NCBI RefSeq assembly: GCF_006170445.1
Contig: NZ_VCNA01000002.1
Coordinates: forward strand, 310,001 to 374,000
Length of the DNA: 64,000 nucleotides
Reading direction: 5' to 3'
Source: Brevibacillus dissolubilis
GTDB lineage: Bacteria; Bacillota; Bacilli; Brevibacillales; Brevibacillaceae
How positions within the stretch are numbered: position 1 is the stretch's first letter; each line of letters begins with the position of its first letter. Below, piece after piece: positions 24,834 to 33,746 of this stretch. Below the pieces are notes generated by a model, which saw nothing but the letters and a program-made list of their open reading frames with translations, ran no database searches and was not told where the DNA came from. A program made the translations under genes and the position numbers.

Positions 24834-26595
24834 GTTTGGTGACCTCCTCTCCGCCGAGGTATGCCTCGATGACGTGCGGGTGGTTTTGGATGTGGGCCGG
24901 GTCCCCCTCGGCAATCTTTTTCCCGAAGTCGAGCACGGTGATATTGTCGCAGACGTTCATGACGATCTCCATGTGGTGTTCAACCAGGATGATCGAGATG
25001 CCGATCTCTTTCAGGTTGCGGATGACCTTCATGATCTTCTCCACCTCGTACTGGCTCGCACCTGCGGCTGGCTCGTCGAGGATGAGCAGCTGCGGCTTAA
25101 CCGCCATCGCGCGGGCGATTTCGACTAGACGCTGTTCCCCGTAGGAGAGGTTTCCTGCCTGCTCATATGCTTTTTCCGCGAGGCCGACGAAAGAGAGCAG
25201 ACGCAGTGCCTCTGTCTCGAAGCGTTGTTCCTCCTGGTGGAAGCCACGGGTATGCAGCAGGTTGGCGACGAACCCAGTGCGGTAATGCAGATGGAATCCG
25301 ACCATGACGTTCTGCACGACGGTCAGCTCTTGGAACAGCTGGAGGTTCTGGAACGTCCGCGTGATACCGGCAGTCGCCATCTGATGCGGGGAGAAGCTGG
25401 TCACATCGCGGTCTTTCCACAGGATGTTGCCGGATGTCGGCAGATAGACACCTGTCAGCAGGTTGACCGTGGTACTTTTCCCAGAGCCGTTCGGGCCGAT
25501 CAGACCGCGTACTTCCGGGCCATTCAGCTGAAAATCTACTTCGTCCACGGCACGGTAGCCACCGAAGTCCATGACTGCTTTTTGCACGTTCAGCACGGTT
25601 TGGCTGCGCTCGGCTGCCCAAGTGACTTGGTTGGACGCTTTTTGCAGCTCATTGTCAATGGTGACTTGCTTGACGTTTTTGTTTTTGTGGCGGAGGCGGT
25701 TGAAGCCGCCGACGATCCCGTCTGGAAGCAGGATCAGGCTAAGCAGCAGAATCGCACCGAAAATCAGTGAGTGATAATCGTACAGGCTCTGGACCCATTG
25801 CGGCAGCAGGAAAATGATAACCGTCCCGATCACCGGGCCAAGACGCGTACCGGAGCCGCCTACGATGACACCGATCAGGAACAGGATCGAGCGGTCCCAG
25901 GTAAACGAGTCACTGTTGATATACGCATTCTGGAAGGCGAACAGCGCACCGCCGATCCCCGCAATGACTGCACTGATGGCAAAAGCAAGCACTTTCCAGT
26001 TGCGGACATTCACACCAACTGTAGCAGACGCCACTTCACTGTTGCCGATCGCGCGGAACACGCGACCGATGCGGGAGGTGAACAGATTGTCGGTCAGCAC
26101 GGTGACGAGGATGGTGACCAGTGCGATGAACCAGTAGTACTCGACCACGCCCATCTTGAAGCCGAACAGATTCGGATCACTCAGATACAAGCCCGCAGGC
26201 CCGCCTGTCACATCTACCCAGCGGTTGGCGATAATCTCCACCAAGAGACCAAATGCAATCGTTACCATGGCGAGGTACGGCCCTTTTGCCCGCAGAGAGA
26301 GCATCGCTACGACTGCACCTGCGATCGCACAGGCCACCATCGCCGCGATCAATCCACCGAGAAAAGGCACACCTGCATTCGTCAACAGCGCGATCGTATA
26401 ACCACCGATGGCGAGAAACCCAGCATGCCCAAGCGACAGCTGTCCAGACAGACCGACGAGGAAGTTAAGCCCCACCACGACGATATACGTGTAGAGGAAG
26501 CCCTGCGCCATGTGAATATAGTAAGAATTCGGAAAAATCCAAGGAACTGCATACAAGGCCAACCCGATTGCGGCGTAGATCATCCACTTTTTCAT
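24817..26595 (-). CDS. Fused LivM permease and LivG ATPase
   Basis: A single 592-residue frame joins a LivM-type permease (residues 1-310, about nine membrane segments, VGLSGQLSLGHAGFLAIGGY) to a LivG-type ABC ATPase (about 335-585; Walker A GPNGSGKST, signature LSYGEQR, Walker B LLILDEPAAG, EHHMEIVM). No stop or frameshift separates them. After DEPAAG the residues GAS replace the usual GMN. The ATG follows the stop of the LivH gene immediately, with GAAGGAG as ribosome site. Fused Liv components are known in some bacteria. The complex would have one LivF and one LivG domain, as in the unfused system. Confidence 0.88.
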   Translation of the reverse strand: MKKWMIYAAIGLALYAVPWIFPNSYYIHMAQGFLYTYIVVVGLNFLVGLSGQLSLGHAGFLAIGGYTIALLTNAGVPFLGGLIAAMVACAIAGAVVAMLSLRAKGPYLAMVTIAFGLLVEIIANRWVDVTGGPAGLYLSDPNLFGFKMGVVEYYWFIALVTILVTVLTDNLFTSRIGRVFRAIGNSEVASATVGVNVRNWKVLAFAISAVIAGIGGALFAFQNAYINSDSFTWDRSILFLIGVIVGGSGTRLGPVIGTVIIFLLPQWVQSLYDYHSLIFGAILLLSLILLPDGIVGGFNRLRHKNKNVKQVTIDNELQKASNQVTWAAERSQTVLNVQKAVMDFGGYRAVDEVDFQLNGPEVRGLIGPNGSGKSTTVNLLTGVYLPTSGNILWKDRDVTSFSPHQMATAGITRTFQNLQLFQELTVVQNVMVGFHLHYRTGFVANLLHTRGFHQEEQRFETEALRLLSFVGLAEKAYEQAGNLSYGEQRLVEIARAMAVKPQLLILDEPAAGASQYEVEKIMKVIRNLKEIGISIILVEHHMEIVMNVCDNITVLDFGKKIAEGDPAHIQNHPHVIEAYLGGEEVTKLVVGK

Positions 26596-26596
26596 A

Positions 26597-27484
26597 TCAG
26601 AACTTCTCCTTCACTTTTTTGCCCATCAGCCCCTGAGGCATGAAGATCAATACGAGCAAAATCAAAAGGAACGCACTGGCATCCTTATAAGCCGAATCCC
26701 CAAGTGCAATCACCTGCTCGATCACCCCAAGCAACAGACCGCCAATCAGGATGCCCATCGGATTGTCCAGACCGCCGATGATTGCGGCAGCAAAGGCTTT
26801 GAGCCCCAAGGTCGCTCCCATGTAAAAAGCGGTGTTGGTGATCGGGCCGACCAAGATCCCGCCGATCCCAGCCAGCACGGATGACAGAGCAAATGCGAGA
26901 ATCGCCATCATGCGCGGGTTAATCCCCATCAGCGAAGCCGCGTCTGGGTTGAACGCTACTGCGGCGAGCGCTTTACCCAGCATGGATTTTTTCAGGAAAA
27001 TGAACAGACATGCCATGATCAGGATCGCACAGACGGCGACGAACAGCTCATGCATGGTGATTCCCACACCGGCAAAGCGGAGCACTTCATTGCCAAAGGG
27101 GGACGGGAAAGGAATCACGTTCCTTCCCCAGATCAGCATGGCGATGTTGCGAAGCATCATAGATACCGCTACGGTGCTGAGAATCCAGGCGATTGACATA
27201 AAGTTGTTGTTCAGCGGCCGGATGGCGATGCGCTCCAGACCCCATCCGAGGATCGCGGTCAGTCCACTGATCACGATCATGGTAATGAGTAAGGCAACGA
27301 GCGGATTGATTCCCGCAGCCATCATCGTGGTGAGTGAGGTGAGTCCGAGCAGGGAACCCACCATCAGGAAGTCCCCCTGCCCGAAGTTCATCGTCCGGGT
27401 CGTAATATACGTAATGTAGTAGCCTTGGGCGATTATCGCATAGATACTGCCTACGATCAGCCCGCTTACAATGGCTTGCAACAC
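26597..27484 (-). CDS. livH: Branched-chain-type ABC permease (LivH)
   Basis: This 295-residue protein is hydrophobic throughout, with about eight membrane segments and LivH features (QGYYITYITTRTMNFGQGDFLM near residue 20, GGLDNPMGILIGGLLLG near 240). It forms the membrane channel with the LivM part of the downstream fusion. The GTG start at 27484 has AAGGAGG 8 nt upstream. It follows the binding-protein gene by 66 bp. Confidence 0.9.
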   Translation of the reverse strand: MLQAIVSGLIVGSIYAIIAQGYYITYITTRTMNFGQGDFLMVGSLLGLTSLTTMMAAGINPLVALLITMIVISGLTAILGWGLERIAIRPLNNNFMSIAWILSTVAVSMMLRNIAMLIWGRNVIPFPSPFGNEVLRFAGVGITMHELFVAVCAILIMACLFIFLKKSMLGKALAAVAFNPDAASLMGINPRMMAILAFALSSVLAGIGGILVGPITNTAFYMGATLGLKAFAAAIIGGLDNPMGILIGGLLLGVIEQVIALGDSAYKDASAFLLILLVLIFMPQGLMGKKVKEKF

Positions 27485-27550
27485 GCCATTCCCCTCCTTT
27501 GGTCAACACATATCTCTATTGTTGGCTCACAGCTTACCTGTTTGGCTGGC

Positions 27551-28744
27551 TTATGGTTTTACGATAACCCCGTCTTTGTAAGTAGCGAGGAACATGTTTT
27601 CACTGGTGAGTGCATCGTGGTTTTCTTTGGTGAATGGCTTGCTGCCTGCTGCGGTGACTGCTTCGAATCCATCCATGTTTTCGATGGCATCACGTACGGC
27701 TTTTGGATCGGTGCCTGCTTTTTTCACACCTTCGAGAATCATACGGGCAGAGTCATAGCCTTGAGCAGTTGCGATCGGGAAGATGTCCTCGCCGAATTTT
27801 TGTACCACTTTTTCGTGGAAGGCTTTGGCTTTGTCACTTTGGTCGATGGTAAAGGATTGGACAAAATACACGTCTTTGTTGACCAGATCGCCGACCAGCT
27901 CTTTTACCGTTGGGTCACCCATGGTCCAGGAAGCAACAGTCAATGGATTATAGTTTAATTTTTCACGCGATTTGAGGAATTGAGCGCCCTCTGGAGCCAG
28001 ACCGTAGAAAATCAGTGCTTCGATGTTCGCCGCTTTCATCTTGGTCAGCTGGGATTCCATGTTGGTGTCGCCTACTTGGAAGGAGTCGACCGCGGTCAGC
28101 TGGAGGTTGTATTTGTCTTTGAGCACGTTTTCGACGTCGGTTTTACCGCCTTGGCCGTAACCGGTGGTATCGTGCAGAAGACCGATCTTGCTGAATTTTT
28201 TCTCCTCGATCATCCATTTGAGCATGGTTTCGACTTGACCACGGTCGTATGGGGTGACGCGGAAGATGTAGTTCTTGTCTTCCTTGGCATATGGTTCGAG
28301 GATCGCCGTTGCAGTCGCGACCGGAATCACCTCAGGTACACCTGCTTCTTGGGCAAATTTGACGTGGGCTTTGGCGTTCCCGCTGTTAGCCGGGCCGACG
28401 AAGCCGACGACTTTGTCCTGCTGGATCAGGCGTTGGACGATCTCTACGGATTTTTCCGGTTTGGCTTCGTCATCGTAGACGACCAGCTTGGCTTTCGGCC
28501 CTTGGCCCGCTTCAGCATTGTACTCATCGACTGCCAACTCTACGCCGCGCTTGACCGCTTCACCGAACTTGGCTGTACCGCCGCTGAGAGAGATGGCGAG
28601 ACCTACATTGAACTCAGATGCGGTCTGCTGCTGTCCACCGCTTGCCGGTGTGCTGCTGGCCTGCTGGTCAATCTGTGGGCCGCACCCCGCGAAGAAGAGC
28701 GATGTCATCATGACGAGCGGAAAAAGAAGATTGCGTTTTTTCAT
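27551..28744 (-). CDS. Lipoprotein substrate-binding protein of a Liv/HAAT ABC importer
   Basis: The start at 28744 has GGGGGG upstream; an in-frame ATG at 28804 lies at the predicted transcription start and is rejected. The 397-residue product has a lipoprotein signal (MKKRNLLF..., lipobox FFAG before Cys20) and a periplasmic-binding fold of type I, as in LivK (FNVGLAISLSGGTAKFGEAVKRG, VVGFVGPANSGNA). Members of this family bind leucine-type amino acids but also amides, aromatic acids and other carboxylates, so the ligand cannot be assumed. Its promoter is a perfect -24/-12 element, and the neighbouring genes point to a hydroxybutyrate-type ligand (inference). Confidence 0.88.
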   Translation of the reverse strand: MKKRNLLFPLVMMTSLFFAGCGPQIDQQASSTPASGGQQQTASEFNVGLAISLSGGTAKFGEAVKRGVELAVDEYNAEAGQGPKAKLVVYDDEAKPEKSVEIVQRLIQQDKVVGFVGPANSGNAKAHVKFAQEAGVPEVIPVATATAILEPYAKEDKNYIFRVTPYDRGQVETMLKWMIEEKKFSKIGLLHDTTGYGQGGKTDVENVLKDKYNLQLTAVDSFQVGDTNMESQLTKMKAANIEALIFYGLAPEGAQFLKSREKLNYNPLTVASWTMGDPTVKELVGDLVNKDVYFVQSFTIDQSDKAKAFHEKVVQKFGEDIFPIATAQGYDSARMILEGVKKAGTDPKAVRDAIENMDGFEAVTAAGSKPFTKENHDALTSENMFLATYKDGVIVKP

Positions 28745-28815
28745 GTCTGGAACCCCCCGTGTTTTAAGAATGAATGATGGCTTACGGTGTGTAACCGCTT
28801 TCACACTTTTAATTA

Positions 28816-28831
28816 AGCAAGTGTCGTGCCA
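28816..28831 (-). promoter_or_regulatory. sigma54 (-24/-12) promoter of the Liv-type operon
   Basis: On the minus strand TGGCACGACACTTGCT at 28831-28816 matches the sigma54 consensus TGGCACG-N4-TTGCW at every fixed position. The predicted start is near 28805, about 60 bp before the binding-protein ATG. Confidence 0.85.
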
Positions 28832-28904
28832 ACTTAGAATTCAGGGGAAAATAGACGGATAAATAAGATGTGTCTAACCTGTGAACATAACGACGTGTTT
28901 ATGT

Positions 28905-28965
28905 TGTCGCAAAATTGTGACGTTTTCGCTGTTTTACTATCGCGACATGATGCAAAGATGCGACG
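28905..28965. promoter_or_regulatory. Enhancer-like sites upstream of the Liv-type operon
   Basis: ATGATGCAAAGATGCGACG at 28947-28965 recurs, with two mismatches, at 31927-31945. A further inverted half-site TGTCGCA lies at 28905-28911. They are 75-135 bp upstream of the -24 element, the usual range for sigma54 activator sites, and just beyond the stop of the activator gene. Confidence 0.6.
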
Positions 28966-28997
28966 GTAGAAAAAAAAGGACAAGCCGGGCTGTTTTC

Positions 28998-30734
28998 CTA
29001 GTGCAACCCGTACTTCTCCAGTTTCCGATACAGACTTGCTCTGTGCATGCCTAACAGACTTGCAGCCTTCACCTTGTTGCCTTCGCTCTTTTGCAGGGCC
29101 ATCTCCAGCACGCGTTTCTCGGTTTTGGCCATCTCTGCCTCCAGATTGAGGGTAAGCGTCTCCCCTTGTGCGAGGATCGGTCTGTCTTGCAGGTATGGCG
29201 GCAGATGGTTGGTCTCTAGTACCCCTTTTTCCGCCAGCTGGACAGCGCGTTCGAGGACATTGTGCATCTCGCGGACGTTGCCGGGCCAGCCATGTGAGAG
29301 AAAAATCTGCTCGACGCGTTCACTCAGACCGATGACTTGGGTGTAGAGTTCAGCGTTGAGCTTGTGGATCAGGTGGTTGGCGAGTGCGGTGATGGACTTG
29401 CCTTGGACGCGGAGTGGCGGGATTGTGATGGTGAAGACATTGAGACGGTAGTAGAGGTCTTCACGGAACCTGCCTTCGCGGATTAGGCTCTCCAGAGAGC
29501 GGTGGGTCGCGGCAATCACACGGATGTCCACCATGATCGGACGGGTCGCGCCGATCCGCTCCACCTCACGCTCTTGCAGAACACGGAGGAGCTTGACCTG
29601 CATATCCATCGGCATGTCACCGATCTCATCGAGAAACAGGGTACCCCCGTTAGCGAGCTCTACTTTCCCAGGCTTGCCGCCTTTTTTGGCCCCGGTAAAG
29701 GCCCCCTCCTCATAGCCGAACAGCTCTGCCTCCATCAAATCCTTGGGGATCGCCGCACAATTGACCCGTACGAACGGACCTTCTGCGCGCGGACTGTGCT
29801 CGTGGATCGCGTGGGCGAACAGCTCCTTGCCCGTCCCGCTTTCGCCGAGGATCAGCACCGAGGATTTCGTCTGAGCGACGCGTTTTGCCAGCTGAATCGC
29901 TTCCTTGACCAGAAAATGATCGGCAAAAATCGAATCGAACGAATATTTCGCCCCCATGATGCGTTTGAGCTCCTGCCGGTAAAAATCCAGCTTACGCTCC
30001 ATGATATTGTAGCGGTCGACCAGATTGCGCAGGTCACGCAGGTCGGAGAAGACGACCTTGCCCATCGCCCCGACGATCGATTCGCCTTCGCGCAGCGGCA
30101 TCCGGCTGACGATAATTTCTCTGTTGTTGATACGCATCAGCTGGCCCAGCTCGGAGCGGCCCGTTTCTAAAATGATGTGCATCCTTGTATTCTCAATCAC
30201 TTCGGTAACATGCCGTCCGATGGAATTCTCGATGGTCGTCCCGAGAAAATCGCAATAAGCCTGGTTGATCATCGTCACGATTCCATTGGAGTCAATCATG
30301 ATGATCCCATCGAACAGCTGGTCAACCAGATCTTTGAACTGCCGCAGCTCCTTTTCCTGCACGGATAGCTTCTGAAAGACATTCTCATAGACGGTGACAT
30401 CCTGAAAGACGGACAATCCCCCGATAATCTCTCCACGCAGCGTTATCGGTGTCCGGTCGACCAAAAACATCTTATCTCCATAGCGAAACTCCCGCCGCAA
30501 AGACGGCTTGCCCTCGTTAATCACCTGTGTCATATCGCTGCCTGGAGCGATGCTGGTAATCGGCAATGACGTCATCTCGTCTGCGCGAAGACCGAGGATT
30601 TGACATCCCGCATGATTGATGAAAGCCATAATGCCCTCGGTATCCACAACAATCACGCCAGTCTGCATACAGTTGAGCATCTCGGTGTATTCCGGGGTCA
30701 GCAGGTGCGACAAAGCACTCTTTTGTTCCAGCAT
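28998..30734 (-). CDS. PAS-domain sigma54-dependent transcriptional activator
   Basis: This 578-residue protein has two PAS-like domains (about 12-120 and 128-245), then an AAA+ activator domain (about 265-490) with Walker A GESGTGKE, the sigma54-contact loop GAFTGA and Walker [14 protein letters not shown], and a C-terminal Fis-type helix-turn-helix ([22 protein letters not shown]). No receiver domain is present, so a metabolite or PAS cue rather than phosphorylation should control it, as in RocR- and BkdR-like proteins. AAAAGGAGAG precedes the ATG. It lies between two sigma54-promoter operons that share an enhancer motif and is the obvious activator of both. Confidence 0.92.
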   Translation of the reverse strand: MLEQKSALSHLLTPEYTEMLNCMQTGVIVVDTEGIMAFINHAGCQILGLRADEMTSLPITSIAPGSDMTQVINEGKPSLRREFRYGDKMFLVDRTPITLRGEIIGGLSVFQDVTVYENVFQKLSVQEKELRQFKDLVDQLFDGIIMIDSNGIVTMINQAYCDFLGTTIENSIGRHVTEVIENTRMHIILETGRSELGQLMRINNREIIVSRMPLREGESIVGAMGKVVFSDLRDLRNLVDRYNIMERKLDFYRQELKRIMGAKYSFDSIFADHFLVKEAIQLAKRVAQTKSSVLILGESGTGKELFAHAIHEHSPRAEGPFVRVNCAAIPKDLMEAELFGYEEGAFTGAKKGGKPGKVELANGGTLFLDEIGDMPMDMQVKLLRVLQEREVERIGATRPIMVDIRVIAATHRSLESLIREGRFREDLYYRLNVFTITIPPLRVQGKSITALANHLIHKLNAELYTQVIGLSERVEQIFLSHGWPGNVREMHNVLERAVQLAEKGVLETNHLPPYLQDRPILAQGETLTLNLEAEMAKTEKRVLEMALQKSEGNKVKAASLLGMHRASLYRKLEKYGLH

Positions 30735-30811
30735 GGGCTTCTCTCCTTTTCTTTTTCATTCTTTTTTATAAAAATTTTAACAAATCATAGGTAAAATCCT
30801 CTTTTTTAGAG

Positions 30812-30852
30812 AAAAAAAGAAGCCCAACAATCCTGTGTAAAAGATTGTTGGG
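30812..30852 (-). terminator. Terminator of the 3-hydroxybutyrate dehydrogenase gene
   Basis: CCCAACAATC (30823-30832) pairs with GATTGTTGGG (30843-30852); seven T follow on the minus strand. It separates this gene from the activator gene downstream. Confidence 0.85.
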
Positions 30853-30923
30853 TGGTGGGGTGAGGCTCAGCCAGACGCAGTGGCTCGGTTCGAGGCAACT
30901 CGGATGGGGTTCGCCCCCAGCCC

Positions 30924-31709
30924 CTACATCGCTGTATAGCCCCCGTCGATGACAGCCGCCTGTCCGGTGATGCCCTTGGCCTTATCGCTGGCAAGGTAGA
31001 CGGCGTAATCGGCAATCTCTTGGACGGCCAGCAGACGTCGTTGGGGAACGAGCGGATAGATGACCTCCTCCATCACGTCTTCGAGCGCGATCTGGCGGGT
31101 GCGGGCGAGGTCTTCGAGCTGGTTGCGGACAAGCGGGGTGTCGACATAGCCCGGACACAGGGCGTTGACCGTGATGCCGTGGGGCGCTCCTTCGAGTGCA
31201 GCCACCTTGGTCAGACCGATGACACCATGCTTGGCGCTGTTATAGGCTGCTTTTCCGGCAAAACCAACCAGTCCATTGATCGACGCAATATTGATGATGC
31301 GGCCTGACTGCTGCTCTTTCATCAACGGAAAGGCGTGCTTGATCGCTGTGAACGGTGCGGTCAGCATGACTTTGAGCATAAATTCGAATTTGTCTGTCGG
31401 AAACTCCTCGATCATCGAGACATATTGCAAGCCTGCGTTGTTGACGACGATGTCCAAGCGGCCAAACTGCTCTTGTGTGGCTTGGAGCGCAGCTTTGATC
31501 TGCTGCTCATCGGTTACATCACAGCGGATGGCAATCGCGTCAAATCCTTCCGCCCGCAATCCGTCGGCGGCCTGCTGGGCGGCCTGTTCGTTGAGGTCAG
31601 AGATGGCGACATGTGCCCCCTCTTTTGCCAATGCGCGGGCGATCTCAAGCCCGATGCCGCTGGCGGCTCCCGTGATCAGTGCGCTCTTGTCTTGTAATAG
31701 TTTTCCCAT
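30924..31709 (-). CDS. bdhA: D-3-hydroxybutyrate dehydrogenase
   Basis: This 261-residue short-chain dehydrogenase has the NAD site TGAASGIGLEIA near residue 14, NNAG near 89, catalytic Ser in NIASINGL, and YNSAKHG (Tyr/Lys) near 155. The C-terminal LVPQRRLLAVQEIADYAVYLASD and the overall pattern match BDH1-type 3-hydroxybutyrate dehydrogenases closely. It oxidises D-3-hydroxybutyrate to acetoacetate with NAD+ in the cytoplasm. It is preceded by its own -24/-12 promoter and is divergent from a secreted hydrolase, which supports a catabolic role. Confidence 0.92.
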   Translation of the reverse strand: MGKLLQDKSALITGAASGIGLEIARALAKEGAHVAISDLNEQAAQQAADGLRAEGFDAIAIRCDVTDEQQIKAALQATQEQFGRLDIVVNNAGLQYVSMIEEFPTDKFEFMLKVMLTAPFTAIKHAFPLMKEQQSGRIINIASINGLVGFAGKAAYNSAKHGVIGLTKVAALEGAPHGITVNALCPGYVDTPLVRNQLEDLARTRQIALEDVMEEVIYPLVPQRRLLAVQEIADYAVYLASDKAKGITGQAAVIDGGYTAM

Positions 31710-31776
31710 GTATCTCAGCTCCCCATTAGGTCGTTGTCAGACAGCGGCAATCCGCCGCTACAGCAATTTGGGTGGG

Positions 31777-31792
31777 AGCAAGTCTTGTGCCA
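31777..31792 (-). promoter_or_regulatory. sigma54 (-24/-12) promoter of bdhA
   Basis: On the minus strand TGGCACAAGACTTGCT at 31792-31777 matches the sigma54 consensus except for one position after GGCAC. The predicted start is near 31765, about 55 bp before the bdhA ATG. Confidence 0.8.
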
Positions 31793-31838
31793 AAATTTTT
31801 TTTAGGGCTTTTACGAGGCGTTTGCTTATGATTTTTGT

Positions 31839-31852
31839 TGATAGCGCTTACA
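31839..31852. promoter_or_regulatory. cre box (CcpA site) between bdhA and the secreted hydrolase
   Basis: TGATAGCGCTTACA matches the cre consensus TGWAARCGYTWNCW at 13 of 14 positions. It lies between the bdhA promoter and the shared enhancer sites, where bound CcpA could block activation. Confidence 0.6.
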
Positions 31853-31902
31853 TTCCAAGGCGATTCGTTTCACAGGATTCATTCTGTTCCAAAACAGATA
31901 CA

Positions 31903-31945
31903 TGTCGCATTTTCACAACGAAAATTCGTCGCACTTTTGCATCAT
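31903..31945. promoter_or_regulatory. Shared enhancer-like sites of the divergent bdhA/hydrolase promoters
   Basis: CGTCGCACTTTTGCATCAT at 31927-31945 is the reverse complement, at 17 of 19 positions, of the site upstream of the Liv-type operon. A second half-site TGTCGCA lies at 31903-31909. They are about 110-150 bp from the bdhA -24 element and 50-90 bp from that of the hydrolase. The rest of the 31710-32065 gap holds the two promoters and two cre boxes described separately. Confidence 0.6.
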
Positions 31946-31995
31946 CCTTTTGAACCATGCCTATCCGATGTGCATATGCTTGACCATCCGTCACT

Positions 31996-32011
31996 TGGCA
32001 TAGAAGTTGCT
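31996..32011 (+). promoter_or_regulatory. sigma54 (-24/-12) promoter of the secreted hydrolase
   Basis: TGGCATAGAAGTTGCT at 31996-32011 has the invariant GG and GC at the correct spacing and the TTGCT -12 block. The predicted start is near 32023, about 43 bp before the ATG. Confidence 0.7.
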
Positions 32012-32032
32012 ATCACATTTATTACACCAATA

Positions 32033-32046
32033 TGTAAACGCTTACC
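32033..32046 (+). promoter_or_regulatory. cre box (CcpA site) in the hydrolase leader
   Basis: TGTAAACGCTTACC matches 13 of 14 positions of the cre consensus. It lies about 10-24 bp after the predicted sigma54 start, a position suited to roadblock repression by CcpA. Confidence 0.7.
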
Positions 32047-32065
32047 TATCGAGGAGGAATGACAC

Positions 32066-33586
32066 ATGAACCAAAAATGGACGGCAATCGCTCTCACCAC
32101 TTCCCTGATGCTCCCACTCGCCTCTTTGCCACAGGCTGCAGATGCTGCTTACTCCCCTGTCGTGCCCGGCGCGCACAGTGTCACGGTAACCAAATTTGAC
32201 GGAGCCAACAATAACTGGCTCACCACCAAAAACCCGGCCCAATACGCGGCCGCCACTGTCTACGGCAACATCGCACTGACTCCATACGGCTGGGGCGAAG
32301 CAGACAAAGGCACAGGCTGGTACGAGATGTACAAACCTGCTGAAGTGATTGGCGTGCAGATCAACGGCATGTTCGAGGATGCCAAGTTCGTCATCCGCGT
32401 GCCTGAGCAATGGAACGGCAAGCTCGTCGTCGCCGCCGCACCGGCTACCCGCAACGAGACCTCCAACGACCTGCTGTTCAGCGACTATGTCCTAGCAAAA
32501 GGCTACGCCTACGCCTCCATCGACAAAGGCACCCAAGGCGAGATTGACCCCAAAGATCCTTTTGCCAAATCCAAAAACGCGCTCATCGCTGAAGAAGATA
32601 CGATGAAAGAATGGCATCTGCGCTACCGCCAAATCACCAAAGCCGCGCAAAAATACCTGGCCACGAACTACGCCGACCGTCTGATCCAAGCAACGGACAG
32701 CAGCAACCCAGCAAGCGACCTCGTGACCAAAGACCACCTGATCCCGACTTATGCCGTAGGGATTTCCAATGGTGGCTATGTCGTGCGCTATGCGGTCGAG
32801 CATGACGATCCTAAAGTAACCAAGGAACCTCGCCTCTACGACGGTGCCGTTGACTGGGAAGGTGTCCTCTGGCGCTCCAAGGAAGACAACCTGATCTCTT
32901 CCCTGACCAAAGTCGTCAACAATACTGAAAAAGCGGTATATGGCACAGGTGAAGAACAGGCAAAAGCAAAAGAAGCCCTCTATGCTGCCGGTGTACCGAA
33001 AGGCTCTGAGAAGCTGTGGGTCTACCACGATCAATTTTACTGGTTCATCACCCTGAATATCTATCGAGACGAATTTGATCCAAAAGCACCAAAACGCCTG
33101 CAATGGCAAGATTACCTCAACCTGACCGCCCAAGGTGTGCGTGACCGCCAGTATGATGGCATTTTCAAGACCTATGACTACTTCAAGCGCCCTGCCACGG
33201 TGAAAAAAGCGGTGTCCGAAATCGAAAACACCGGTAACTTCAATGTGCCGATGATCTCTGTCTTCGGTTCCTGGGATTCGCTGATCTTCCCTGACCTGCA
33301 TGCCAAAGGCTACGCGAAGCTGGTCGAAAAAGCCGGCAAGTCCGACCTGCACCGTCTCTATACCGTCGAAAAAGGCAACCACGTAGACGGTCTGGTCTGG
33401 AGCAAAGCCGCTGACGCGGACCACGAGCTGCAACCGCTGCTGCCATATGTACACCAGAGTTTTGATCTGGTTGTGAAGTGGGTGGAAGAAGGTCAGGCTG
33501 CTCCGGCGAGCAAGGATATCGCTGTTCCGAAAGAGACTGGGAAAGTGGTAGATTTGGTGACGGGTGAGGAGATTGCGCCTTACTAG
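32066..33586 (+). CDS. Secreted alpha/beta hydrolase, possibly 3-hydroxybutyrate-oligomer hydrolase
   Basis: This 506-residue protein has a Sec signal peptide (about residues 1-27, ending AADAA). It has an alpha/beta hydrolase core with the nucleophile elbow [15 protein letters not shown] near residue 233, an acid/His region ([27 protein letters not shown] near 430-450) and an inserted helical lid. GAGGAGG precedes the ATG. Tannase/feruloyl-esterase-like and 3-hydroxybutyrate-oligomer hydrolase families share this layout, including a SNGG elbow. The divergent bdhA gene and the common sigma54/cre control favour an esterase that frees 3-hydroxybutyrate outside the cell. That function is inferred. 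Confidence 0.7.
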   Translation: MNQKWTAIALTTSLMLPLASLPQAADAAYSPVVPGAHSVTVTKFDGANNNWLTTKNPAQYAAATVYGNIALTPYGWGEADKGTGWYEMYKPAEVIGVQINGMFEDAKFVIRVPEQWNGKLVVAAAPATRNETSNDLLFSDYVLAKGYAYASIDKGTQGEIDPKDPFAKSKNALIAEEDTMKEWHLRYRQITKAAQKYLATNYADRLIQATDSSNPASDLVTKDHLIPTYAVGISNGGYVVRYAVEHDDPKVTKEPRLYDGAVDWEGVLWRSKEDNLISSLTKVVNNTEKAVYGTGEEQAKAKEALYAAGVPKGSEKLWVYHDQFYWFITLNIYRDEFDPKAPKRLQWQDYLNLTAQGVRDRQYDGIFKTYDYFKRPATVKKAVSEIENTGNFNVPMISVFGSWDSLIFPDLHAKGYAKLVEKAGKSDLHRLYTVEKGNHVDGLVWSKAADADHELQPLLPYVHQSFDLVVKWVEEGQAAPASKDIAVPKETGKVVDLVTGEEIAPY

Positions 33587-33679
33587 TGTGGGGCAATCTT
33601 TTGAGGAGTTTCGCGTAAAACTTTTTGATAGATTGAAAATTTGTAACTGTTGTGAAGAAGTACAATGATGAATAAACGG

Positions 33680-33717
33680 GAAGCTGTCATGTGTATGTTT
33701 GACAGCTTCTTTTTTTG
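33680..33717 (+). terminator. Terminator of the secreted hydrolase gene
   Basis: GAAGCTGTCA (33680-33689) pairs with TGACAGCTTC (33700-33709), followed by eight T. Confidence 0.85.
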
Positions 33718-33746
33718 TATACGTTTTGTTAGATTATGTTGCCAGG

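Noticed and set aside
25771-26643. Plus-strand frame of 290 codons opposite the LivM-LivG fusion
   Set aside because: It has a high content of Arg, Asp and Gln typical of antisense frames of membrane genes; the minus strand is plainly the ABC gene.
30853-30924. Possible second structured element after bdhA sharing GATGGGGTTCGCCCC with the 234-bp palindrome
   Set aside because: Only a short hairpin motif is shared; the flanking sequence does not align well enough to call a repeat.
31710-32065. Riboswitch in the bdhA/hydrolase intergenic region
   Set aside because: The conserved blocks are explained by sigma54 promoters, cre boxes and enhancer motifs; no riboswitch core was seen.
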